Positions 1-7,632 of a DNA stretch of 64,000 nucleotides are shown one piece after another. The stretch comes from Niabella insulamsoli (lineage in GTDB: Bacteria > Bacteroidota > Bacteroidia > Chitinophagales > Chitinophagaceae): assembly GCF_039652435.2 (NCBI RefSeq), contig NZ_CP190246.1, positions 3,782,001-3,846,000 of the forward strand, in the 5' to 3' direction. The notes under the pieces are model-generated. The model was not told the origin of the DNA. It was given only the letters and a program-made list of their open reading frames with translations, and did no database searches. A program made the position numbers and the translations under genes. How positions within the stretch are numbered: position 1 is the stretch's first letter; each line of letters starts with the position of its first letter.

Positions 1-1479
1 ATTAGCGCGGTTATCCTCGACCACCAGTACCTTAAACCCGTTAAAGGAAGCTGAGTCTGCCGCGGAAGAAACTTCTTTCGTTTCAACTGTATTTGTTTTT
101 TCGAGAATACAGGTGAAGTTGAATTCTGAACCTTCGTTGACATGACTATAAACTGAAACCGACCCGCCCATTCGTTCCACCAGATTTTTGACAATGGTAA
201 GGCCCAATCCCGTACCTCCGTGCTGCCGCCGGGCGCCCTGTTCCACTTGCTCAAACCGTTCGAAAATAGTGGCGATCTTGTCCTTGGGTATCCCCATGCC
301 AGTATCACGGACTGTAAAACTCAACTTAAAGTACTTATCGTCCTCATCAACCCAAACAACACCTGTGCTTACGGTCACGCTGCCGCTTGAGGTAAATTTG
401 ATAGCATTGCTGATAAGATTGATCAGAATTTGCTGAAGCCTGTCGGGGTCGCCTATTACATACTCGGGAATTCTGTCATCGAGGTCACAACTATAGGTCA
501 GCTTTTTTTCGTTGATCGCCGGTGCAAACATTTTCTCGATGCGGTCGACCAGATCAAATAAATTGAAGGGGCGATGTGCAACCGTCAGTTTACCGGCTTC
601 TATTTTAGACAGATCGAGGACATCGTTTACGATATGCAGCAAGTTGTAACCGCTGGACTTAATGATGTCGACATATTCCTTTTGCTGACCGTTTAGCGGC
701 GTATCATCGAGCAACTTTCCAAATCCAATCAACGCATTCAGAGGTGTTCTTAACTCGTGGCTCATGTTGGCTAAAAACTCATCCTTGGCATTTTTACTCT
801 TCAGGGCGGCCAGCTCAGCATCTTTTAGTTCAACAATCAATTTCATTTGCTGTGACTGTCGCCGGATAATGATGGTAGCGAGCACCAGGATTGCCAAAAT
901 TGAAAAGATGGCCAGGATCCTGTTGAAAAAGGATAGCTTACTGGCTTGTTCCGAGTTGGTGTCTAAGGTCCTTTGCAGGTTGTTTTTCAGCGTTTCCTGA
1001 AACTTTTGGCAATTATCGTAGACACGGTCGCCCGCCTTTAAAGCTCGTAATGAATCTTTTAATTGTGTTAAACCGATGCCTGAGTCGTGCAAACTTTCTT
1101 CAAGAATTCTTTGGGAGAAATAAACCTGCGAATCGATGATATTATTGATGGCTTTGGAAATAGGCTGGCCTTCAATAAGACTATCACTGGCTAATATGCC
1201 TACATTGTAGCCCAAAACCGTCAGCGAATCTTCCAGCCGTTGAATATGCGACTCATCAGCTTCAGCCGTAATTCGCTTTAATTTCCCTTCGAGGTCGAAT
1301 GACAAATTTACCAGTTCCTGAATTTTGATATTGATCCGGAAAGTTTCTACAGCCTGAGCGTTGCCAGTAGTAAGAGCAGTTGTTGACTTATTGGTAAAAT
1401 ATTGGGTTACTACAATGAGCGCCATCAACGCCAGCGCCAAAATCACAATTGAAAAAAAAGCGATTCCTTTTTGATTCAT
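1..1479 (-). CDS. Hybrid sensor histidine kinase, 3' end cut off by window edge
   Basis: Inner-membrane sensor kinase, 493 codons visible and still open at base 1. Read from the ATG at 1479, it shows a first membrane segment at about residues 7-25, a periplasmic stretch of about 160 residues, a second membrane segment at about 185-205, a short coiled linker, a HisKA domain with phospho-acceptor His241 in the motif NMSHELRTPL, and an HATPase domain with the N box (NLISNAIKF), DTGMGIP and GGTGLGL. The visible protein ends in VLVVEDNRAN, the start of a receiver domain, so this is a hybrid kinase. It starts 15 bases after the stop of the LytTR regulator gene, which implies a regulator-then-kinase operon. 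The signal sensed is unknown. The domain calls are secure; partnership with the neighbour is inferred from spacing. Confidence 0.93.
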   Translation of the reverse strand, partial: MNQKGIAFFSIVILALALMALIVVTQYFTNKSTTALTTGNAQAVETFRINIKIQELVNLSFDLEGKLKRITAEADESHIQRLEDSLTVLGYNVGILASDSLIEGQPISKAINNIIDSQVYFSQRILEESLHDSGIGLTQLKDSLRALKAGDRVYDNCQKFQETLKNNLQRTLDTNSEQASKLSFFNRILAIFSILAILVLATIIIRRQSQQMKLIVELKDAELAALKSKNAKDEFLANMSHELRTPLNALIGFGKLLDDTPLNGQQKEYVDIIKSSGYNLLHIVNDVLDLSKIEAGKLTVAHRPFNLFDLVDRIEKMFAPAINEKKLTYSCDLDDRIPEYVIGDPDRLQQILINLISNAIKFTSSGSVTVSTGVVWVDEDDKYFKLSFTVRDTGMGIPKDKIATIFERFEQVEQGARRQHGGTGLGLTIVKNLVERMGGSVSVYSHVNEGSEFNFTCILEKTNTVETKEVSSAADSASFNGFKVLVVEDNRAN

Positions 1480-1494
1480 AATGGTTTTACGTCG

Positions 1495-2202
1495 TTATAA
1501 TAACTGCAGGCTTTTGAGCAGTGCGTCCTTGTTTGACTCTGAAACCGGAATCGCCTCGCCATGCACGTAAACAATCCGGTCTTCTATGTAATCGATCTTA
1601 TCTAAGGCAATGGTATAACTCCGGTGAATGCGCATAAACTTCTGAGATGGCAACTTGTCCTCGATAGCCTTCAAACTGCCATGTACGATATAACTTTTTT
1701 GAGGCACGTGCAGCTTTATATAATCGCCTTTCGCCTCAATCCATAGAATATCGTTCATATTCAATTTGCGGATCACTTTATTGTCTTTTACAAATACAAA
1801 ATCGCTTGACCCTTCATTTCCGATCTTCACGTTTTCGTTGGTGAGCAGCTCTTTAGCCCGCTCAACCGCCTGCATCACTCTGGCCAAAGAGAAAGGCTTT
1901 ACGATATAGTCCACCACATTTAACTCAAAAGCTTCGACGGCATAGGTAGGTTTTCCGGTGGTGAAAATGGTTAGCGGCCTTTTCGGCAACATTCTTAACA
2001 ACTCCAAGCCGGTTAAACCCGGCATTTCAATATCCAGGAACAAAAGGTCGACAGCGTTATTTTCAATATAAGTTTTTGCCTTTAAAGGGTCATCAAATTC
2101 CCCCATGATACTGATCCCGTCAATTTTGACAAGAATTTGTTGTAATAAGATTCTGGCAACCTTGTTATCATCAACAATTAAGCAATTAATCGGGCGATCC
2201 AT
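1495..2202 (-). CDS. LytTR-family response regulator
   Basis: Cytoplasmic transcription regulator of 235 residues. An N-terminal receiver domain has the acidic pair in CLIVDDNK, the phospho-acceptor Asp in LLFLDIEMPGLTG and the conserved Lys in VDYIVKPF. A C-terminal LytTR DNA-binding domain carries the typical stretches DYIKLHV, MRIHRSYTI and IPVSESNK. The frame is open 20 codons further upstream, but the family normally begins just before the CLIVDD motif, so the ATG at 2202 is preferred. It lies directly upstream of the hybrid kinase gene and downstream of atpA (95 bases away). By family it would bind DNA as a dimer after phosphorylation; the target genes are not visible here. Confidence 0.93.
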   Translation of the reverse strand: MDRPINCLIVDDNKVARILLQQILVKIDGISIMGEFDDPLKAKTYIENNAVDLLFLDIEMPGLTGLELLRMLPKRPLTIFTTGKPTYAVEAFELNVVDYIVKPFSLARVMQAVERAKELLTNENVKIGNEGSSDFVFVKDNKVIRKLNMNDILWIEAKGDYIKLHVPQKSYIVHGSLKAIEDKLPSQKFMRIHRSYTIALDKIDYIEDRIVYVHGEAIPVSESNKDALLKSLQLL

Positions 2203-2297
2203 AAGATGTTTTATTAGCAATATACAAACTAATTCAAATACATAAGCCCTGCTAAGGAGCAAGGCTTATAATACTTGAGCAGTATCAAACTTTTAAA

Positions 2298-3881
2298 TTA
2301 CTTCGCTTTATACTGAGGGATCAGGCTGTTAGCCAGCTCGACCATTTGCTTCAGGCCTTCTTCGGGCAGCGCGCCTTTTTTAAATTCGGCCAAAACTTCT
2401 GGTAATTTATTTTCCATTTCTAAAAGGAAATGCTCTTCAAATTCGCTAACGCGGTTTACAGGAACATCCTTAATCAAACCGTTGGTTCCCAGATAGATGA
2501 TCGCAACTTGCTTCTCTACCGAAAATGGTGAATACTGCGGCTGCTTCAAGATTTCCACGTTTCGAGCACCCTTGTCAATTACGTTTTTCGTCGCAGCATC
2601 GAGGTCGCCACCAAATTTTGAGAAGGCCTCCAGCTCGCGATAAAGCGCCTGATCGAGTTTCAGGGTACCTGCCACTTTTTTCATCGATTTGATCTGCGCA
2701 TTACCTCCCACACGGCTTACAGAAATACCTACGTTGATCGCAGGACGAATGCCCGAAAGGAAAAGGCTTGATTCAAGGAAAATCTGGCCATCAGTGATCG
2801 AGATCACGTTTGTTGGGATATAGGCGGATACGTCGCCGGCCTGTGTTTCAATAATTGGCAACGCCGTTAAAGAACCACCGCCTTTCACCAAATGCTTGAT
2901 GGAATCAGGCAGATCGTTCATGTTTTTAACGATTTCGTCGTTGTTGATCACTTTTGCAGCTCTTTCGAGTAAGCGGCTGTGCAAGTAGAATACATCACCA
3001 GGATACGCTTCACGGCCCGGCGGGCGGCGTAATAAAAGCGAAACCTCGCGATAAGCTACCGCTTGTTTAGACAGATCATCGTAAATAATCAATGCAGGGC
3101 GGCCGGTGTCGCGGAAATATTCGCCAATCGCTGCGCCCGCGAAAGGAGCATAGAATTGAAGCGGAGCCGGATCAGAAGCAGAGGCTGCTACGATCGTCGT
3201 ATATTCCATCGCGCCATTGTCTTGCAGGGTTTTCATCACACCCGCAATGGTGGACGCTTTCTGGCCAATAGCTACATAAATACAATAGACAGGTTTGCCT
3301 GCTGCAAAAAATTCTTTTTGATTAATAATCGTATCAACGGCAATCGCGGTTTTACCAGTTTGACGGTCACCGATAATCAACTCACGCTGGCCGCGCCCGA
3401 TAGGAATCATCGCATCAATGGCTTTGATACCTGTTTGAAGCGGCTCTTTTACCGGTTCACGGAAAATTACGCCCGGCGCTTTGCGCTCTAAAGGCATTTC
3501 ATATAATTCGCCGGCGATTGGCCCTTTACCGTCGATTGGGTTGCCCAAAGTGTTTACCACGCGGCCTACCATGCCTTCGCCCACTTTAATAGAAGCGATC
3601 TGGCCGGTGCGGCGTACTTTTGAGCCTTCTTTAATTTCTTTACCTTCTCCCATCAATACCACACCCACATTATCTTCTTCGAGGTTAAGTGCAATGGCGC
3701 GAACACCATCTTCAAACTCAACCAGTTCCCCATAACGTACATTTCCTAACCCGTAAACACGGGCAATACCATCACCCACCTGCAATACGGTGCCTACCTC
3801 TTCCAAATCGGCATGGGCGTTAAAATTGCTTAATTGTTCCCGCAATATGGCGCTAATTTCGTCGGGTTTAATTTCTGGCAT
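2298..3881 (-). CDS. atpA: F1F0 ATP synthase subunit alpha
   Basis: Alpha subunit of the F1 catalytic sector, 527 residues, the usual length. It forms the alternating alpha3beta3 ring and carries non-catalytic nucleotide sites. Visible features are the N-terminal barrel, the Walker A motif GDRQTGKT at residues 171-178, the ALIIYDDLSKQAVAYR segment, and the conserved Arg in GISVSRVGG that reaches the catalytic site of beta. The start ATG at 3881 fits family alignment (MPEIKPDEIS). The gene stands alone: atpH is not upstream and atpG is not downstream, whereas most bacteria keep atpHAG together. A well-formed Bacteroidota promoter lies 84-114 bases upstream, so it is probably transcribed by itself. 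The other subunits must be elsewhere in the genome. Confidence 0.98.
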   Translation of the reverse strand: MPEIKPDEISAILREQLSNFNAHADLEEVGTVLQVGDGIARVYGLGNVRYGELVEFEDGVRAIALNLEEDNVGVVLMGEGKEIKEGSKVRRTGQIASIKVGEGMVGRVVNTLGNPIDGKGPIAGELYEMPLERKAPGVIFREPVKEPLQTGIKAIDAMIPIGRGQRELIIGDRQTGKTAIAVDTIINQKEFFAAGKPVYCIYVAIGQKASTIAGVMKTLQDNGAMEYTTIVAASASDPAPLQFYAPFAGAAIGEYFRDTGRPALIIYDDLSKQAVAYREVSLLLRRPPGREAYPGDVFYLHSRLLERAAKVINNDEIVKNMNDLPDSIKHLVKGGGSLTALPIIETQAGDVSAYIPTNVISITDGQIFLESSLFLSGIRPAINVGISVSRVGGNAQIKSMKKVAGTLKLDQALYRELEAFSKFGGDLDAATKNVIDKGARNVEILKQPQYSPFSVEKQVAIIYLGTNGLIKDVPVNRVSEFEEHFLLEMENKLPEVLAEFKKGALPEEGLKQMVELANSLIPQYKAK

Positions 3882-3964
3882 ATACTTAATTTATAATTGG
3901 TTGTTTATCGCTGTACGACAGCCTTTGTTTTCCTGCCCGCCGGATAGCCCGGTCGAACGGGCTG

Positions 3965-3995
3965 CAAAAGTAGGATATCGGCAAGTTATTACAAA
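3965..3995 (-). promoter_or_regulatory. Bacteroidota-type promoter of atpA
   Basis: On the minus strand TTTG (3992-3995) is followed after exactly 19 bases by TACTTTTG (3965-3972), the full TTTG-N19-TAnnTTTG consensus. It implies an atpA leader of about 75 bases, which contains a small inverted repeat (GCTGT-ACG-ACAGC, 3910-3922). Confidence 0.75.
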
Positions 3996-4067
3996 AAAAT
4001 AGCTGGGTATAGTTGCGTTAAAAGCCGTCCTTTGGCTGAAAAATGGGCGGTTGGCTTGATTTGCCCT

Positions 4068-4541
4068 CTATTTTACCACCAAAACCCCGTCTGCCAAAAA
4101 TCTCATTTGTTTTTTAGGCTCCGTGATCGCGTCTATTTCGGCCTGGCTTTTTTTTGCGTCCTTGGCGTAATGTTTCAATTCTGCGACCGATGTCTGGTGG
4201 TTGAATGCGATACCGTCTAAAACAATTGTTTTGCCTACGATATCAGTCGGCACAAAAAAGGCGTAGTCTTTAAATTTTACAAACATCTGGCTTTTATCAG
4301 CTAGTTCCACATTCATCCAGCAGCCTTTTTTGGGACAGGAAGCCAGTACTTTTCCGCTCAATTTGGTTGTAACGGTGTCCTTTTCCGACAGGTTTTTGTT
4401 GACTGCCGAAAGAGGGACGATGGCCTCCGCGGTTGTCTTGGCGCCGTAGTTGCTTCCCGGTTTTGCGGGCCCAGCCGGCGGCTGCGCCATAGCAACTTTG
4501 GCTATTAACGCGATACAAAAAGCAATAATTATTTTTTTCAT
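4068..4541 (-). CDS. DUF4920 family secreted protein
   Basis: Predicted exported protein of 157 residues. It has an N-terminal signal peptide (MKKIIIAFC...KVAMA, cleavage near residue 19) and a compact domain with the KKGCWM motif, typical of DUF4920, a family of unknown function found in Bacteroidota. The frame extends 7 codons upstream of the ATG at 4541, but a signal peptide and a TAnnTTTG promoter element only 19 bases upstream support this ATG. It is divergent from the DUF6580 gene, with 48 bases between the start codons. A metal-binding or periplasmic role might be guessed from the Cys pair, but nothing in the sequence proves it. Confidence 0.85.
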   Translation of the reverse strand: MKKIIIAFCIALIAKVAMAQPPAGPAKPGSNYGAKTTAEAIVPLSAVNKNLSEKDTVTTKLSGKVLASCPKKGCWMNVELADKSQMFVKFKDYAFFVPTDIVGKTIVLDGIAFNHQTSVAELKHYAKDAKKSQAEIDAITEPKKQMRFLADGVLVVK

Positions 4542-4559
4542 TTTTAATGATTGAGACTG

Positions 4560-4585
4560 CAAATTTATAAAACTAAGTACTTTTG
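4560..4585. promoter_or_regulatory. Back-to-back divergent promoter elements
   Basis: Two -7 elements point away from each other in the 48 bases between divergent start codons: TAAATTTG on the minus strand (4560-4567) for the DUF4920 gene and TACTTTTG on the plus strand (4578-4585) for the DUF6580 gene. Neither has a good TTTG at the -33 position. The plus-strand element ends only 4 bases before its ATG. Confidence 0.5.
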
Positions 4586-4589
4586 CAGC

Positions 4590-5192
4590 ATGGCTAAATT
4601 AAACTCAAGATCCTTTCTACTGATTATAATGATACTTCTCGCCGCTTTAAGCCGCCTGTTGCCCCATCCTTACAACTTCACGCCGCTCGTGGCGATCGGC
4701 CTTTTTGGAGGCGCCCATTTTAGGGCCCGGTGGCAAGCATTTGTTATTCCGATTGCGGCCTATCTCATATCAGACGTGATTTTGCAGCTTTCCGGCCGAA
4801 TGGGCGTTTTTAGCTTTACGCAGCCCTTTGTGATCGTTTCTCAATGTTTTGTGTATGCCGGCATGCTGTTGGTAACGCTTTTGGGGACGACCCTCAACGG
4901 CCTCAAACCGGTAAAAATCCTGGGATATTCCTTAACAGGATCGGCCATTTTCTGGATGGTTTCTAACCTTGGCGTTTGGGTAGGCAATCTTTTTGCCGAG
5001 GGATCGGTAATGCACGAGCCGGGCCTGACGCTAGGGATGACCTACCTGAGAGCGCTTCCTTTTTATAATACAATGAGCACCGAAATGTTTGTCAATGCGT
5101 TCCTGGGCGACATTTTTTATTGCACTGTATTATTTGGTGGTTTTGCACTGGTGTCGAAGCGGTATGCTTCCCTTCGCTACAATCCGCAGTAG
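4590..5192 (+). CDS. DUF6580 family integral membrane protein
   Basis: Inner-membrane protein of 200 residues with about five hydrophobic segments. The N-terminal stretch AALSRLLPHPYNFTPLVAIGLFGGA is the family hallmark (DUF6580, annotated in databases as a putative transporter of unknown substrate). The ATG at 4590 is chosen because translation from it aligns with full-length relatives; an upstream start at 4551 would precede the promoter element. The -7 element ends 4 bases before the ATG, so the mRNA may have almost no leader. No partner genes are clustered with it, so its substrate cannot be inferred. Confidence 0.85.
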   Translation: MAKLNSRSFLLIIMILLAALSRLLPHPYNFTPLVAIGLFGGAHFRARWQAFVIPIAAYLISDVILQLSGRMGVFSFTQPFVIVSQCFVYAGMLLVTLLGTTLNGLKPVKILGYSLTGSAIFWMVSNLGVWVGNLFAEGSVMHEPGLTLGMTYLRALPFYNTMSTEMFVNAFLGDIFYCTVLFGGFALVSKRYASLRYNPQ

Positions 5193-5335
5193 CGGGCCAC
5201 AGCCCGGCATCTCCCTACATGCTGAAATTCACGATGGTTTAAAAAATTGCTTCAGAAGGCATTGTGGCCGTGGTATGGCTGCAACTAAACGGTTGTAATA
5301 AACATCTTTTAACTTTTTACGTTCTTATATCAAAT

Positions 5336-5343
5336 TACCTTTG
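5336..5343 (+). promoter_or_regulatory. Putative promoter -7 element of the 5366 gene
   Basis: TACCTTTG lies 22 bases before the ATG at 5366 and matches TAnnTTTG. The -33 region is only CTTT, so the call rests mainly on the -7 box and the short distance to a gene with a clear signal peptide. Confidence 0.45.
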
Positions 5344-5365
5344 CGGGCAAGATCAATCTTTAATT

Positions 5366-7555
5366 ATGACAGGAAAGGCTTTATTCGCGACGATTTTTCT
5401 ATTAATGGGCGCTTCAGTTGTTTGGGCGCAGGGAGATGGGGTAAGCATCCCGATCAACCGGCAACTTTTTCATGATAAAATTTTAAAAGAAAAAAAGCTG
5501 CTCCTCGGTAGTGACGGAAAGCAGGACGACGAGTTCGCCCTGGAAAGCAACCCCGACGTAGGAAGGCTGGCTAACGCCGCCATCAATAACCAGGTAGAAG
5601 CAATCCGCTATTATATTGAAACCAATACTAAAATCGAACAGCGTTTAAAACCGGGTTACCTGGTAGGGCTCACCGATATTTTACGCCATATGCGCATTGG
5701 ATGGAAAAAAAAGGAAGTGTTGCCCAGCCACTTCCCTCAAATTTTTTCTTTGTATAAAAAGTTGATTGAGGTGAACACCGAAAAACAATCGCTTATTCCT
5801 TATTTACAGCATTTCTCTTACGATATCGCTTACACGGCAACGCTTCCACGCGTTTTTGAAGAGAATCCAAATTATAATGACCTGCGGGATCTTTTAATAT
5901 TGAAGTACGCCCAACAGTTCCCTTCCAAAACCTTTTATGCTTTAACGAAATACGCCAATTCGAAACATACGGATAGCCTCATCAAAACAATCGGCAGACA
6001 ATACCCCGAACAATTATATTCCTATGCCCAGGCAGGCAACAATCTTAGCTATAAGATCAGGGCGATTAAAGATGATAATTTTGTAAAGACGGTCGTTGGC
6101 CTCTCCGAAATGAAAAGCGGGCAAATTTATTTCCCGTTTTTGGATAATCTGGTTAAGGGGAAAGTGACAATGGCAGAACTTGACGCTGCAAAAGAAGATC
6201 GGGTAAAATATTATCGCCTGCTGGTAAAAACACGTATGGATTATAGCCACCGCGCGCTGAGCGGCGACACAGCCGTAGGTTACGACGTGCTTAATTCATG
6301 GCTGCAAAAAAAGGCCAGCGATGAGTTTGTCAATGAAATTAATGCACTGCATGAGCAGCCGAACGCGGTGCGATTCAGATGCATCCAGGAGCTTACGCCC
6401 CAGGAACTTTATTACCTGGCCGTATTGACCGACGGTTTGATCTACACCAGTAGTTATACCAGCGGCGTGTTTCCTTTGATGATGAGCAAGATCAATAACC
6501 GCGGCGACTCCTTGTTGCTCACGCTGTCTTTCGATCACTACCGGAAATTCATAAGGCAGGCCGCCGGTTATAATACATTAAAAACATTTCTCTCTACTTT
6601 CTCCGATAAGCAGGAAGCATCTAAGCTGATGGCAGCTTTCGTAAACGGCCTTGAAAAATCGAAAGGGTTGGAAGATGGCGTTGACGTGGCCGATTCTTAC
6701 GCCAGCTTATATGAAACCCTGCCCGACCTGGCCAGTCAAATGCTGCGCAATGTTCAATCGAACTACCAGCGCAATGTAAGATCGAATAACAAACGTGGCA
6801 TTGCAATTTATAATATCCTGGACAAACTGTTCCTTTCGGCAGACGCCAGCAAAAACATTGACCTCACTAAAGAGTTGGGCATTCCGCCGGTGTACAGCAT
6901 TCCCTTCAATAGTTTTACCAACGAAAAAGGCGAGATCATCACCCAAATGTTTTTTTATGGCGATGAGGACGGTATGATGGACTTCGACATTTTCGTGCGC
7001 ACGTTCACGAATGACCCCAACTGGCGCGTGGATCAGAGTAACAGCAAATATGTGGTAGCAAAGTCTAACTCGGGCGTACCGGTTTATGTATATGCTAACC
7101 GGCCATTACCCAACACGGAGGACGAAGATTTTGTAGCCCAAAATGCCATGCAGGAATTTTTTGAAAAAAACAACCTCTCTCCAACAGTCACCTTTCACAG
7201 GGGCCATAGCTACCATGCGCCCACAAGTGTCAGCTATATTACGCCTACCTCCCGCGTGGTTTTCATGGGATCCTGCGGTGGCTTTTTCCTGATCGATTCC
7301 ATTCTGAAAAAATCGAGCGATGCGCATATTATTTCCTCCAAGCAAACCGGCTATCGCGATATTAATCTGCCCTTTATACGCATTTTCCTCGAAAACCTGC
7401 GCAAGCATAAAGATGTGGACTGGATTCCTTTCTGGAAAGAGTTTAGAGCAGCGGCCAATATTACCGGTATGGAGGATTATATTCCGCCTTATAAAAACCT
7501 GGGCGCCCTGTTTATAAAAGCGTACAAGAAAGAAACGGGAGAGGAAGATATTTAG
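5366..7555 (+). CDS. Large secreted protein with possible clan CD peptidase-like C-terminal domain
   Basis: Exported protein of 729 residues whose family I do not recognise. The start at 5366 gives a clean signal peptide (MTGKALFATIFLLMGASVVWAQ); the open frame upstream adds a non-signal stretch and is rejected. The middle is mainly alpha-helical, with no repeats I could define. Near the C-terminus the motif TFHRGHSYH is followed about 20 residues later by a hydrophobic strand and VVFMGSCGGF. A His-Gly segment followed by a strand ending in Ser-Cys-Gly-Gly resembles the His/Cys dyad layout of clan CD cysteine peptidases (caspase and gingipain folds). That is inference from a short motif, not a family match. 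It stands alone between DUF6580 and an ABC exporter. Confidence 0.8.
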   Translation: MTGKALFATIFLLMGASVVWAQGDGVSIPINRQLFHDKILKEKKLLLGSDGKQDDEFALESNPDVGRLANAAINNQVEAIRYYIETNTKIEQRLKPGYLVGLTDILRHMRIGWKKKEVLPSHFPQIFSLYKKLIEVNTEKQSLIPYLQHFSYDIAYTATLPRVFEENPNYNDLRDLLILKYAQQFPSKTFYALTKYANSKHTDSLIKTIGRQYPEQLYSYAQAGNNLSYKIRAIKDDNFVKTVVGLSEMKSGQIYFPFLDNLVKGKVTMAELDAAKEDRVKYYRLLVKTRMDYSHRALSGDTAVGYDVLNSWLQKKASDEFVNEINALHEQPNAVRFRCIQELTPQELYYLAVLTDGLIYTSSYTSGVFPLMMSKINNRGDSLLLTLSFDHYRKFIRQAAGYNTLKTFLSTFSDKQEASKLMAAFVNGLEKSKGLEDGVDVADSYASLYETLPDLASQMLRNVQSNYQRNVRSNNKRGIAIYNILDKLFLSADASKNIDLTKELGIPPVYSIPFNSFTNEKGEIITQMFFYGDEDGMMDFDIFVRTFTNDPNWRVDQSNSKYVVAKSNSGVPVYVYANRPLPNTEDEDFVAQNAMQEFFEKNNLSPTVTFHRGHSYHAPTSVSYITPTSRVVFMGSCGGFFLIDSILKKSSDAHIISSKQTGYRDINLPFIRIFLENLRKHKDVDWIPFWKEFRAAANITGMEDYIPPYKNLGALFIKAYKKETGEEDI

Positions 7556-7632
7556 AATGCGGGTTCAATGTTCTTCTGTTATGATTGTGTATCGACCGCG
7601 AACTATGATCCATTTACTCTATCTTGCAATTC

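Noticed and set aside
24..1479. Small plus-strand open frames over the left edge (for example 188-436 and 764-1000)
   Set aside because: They lie opposite a clear hybrid kinase gene on the minus strand.
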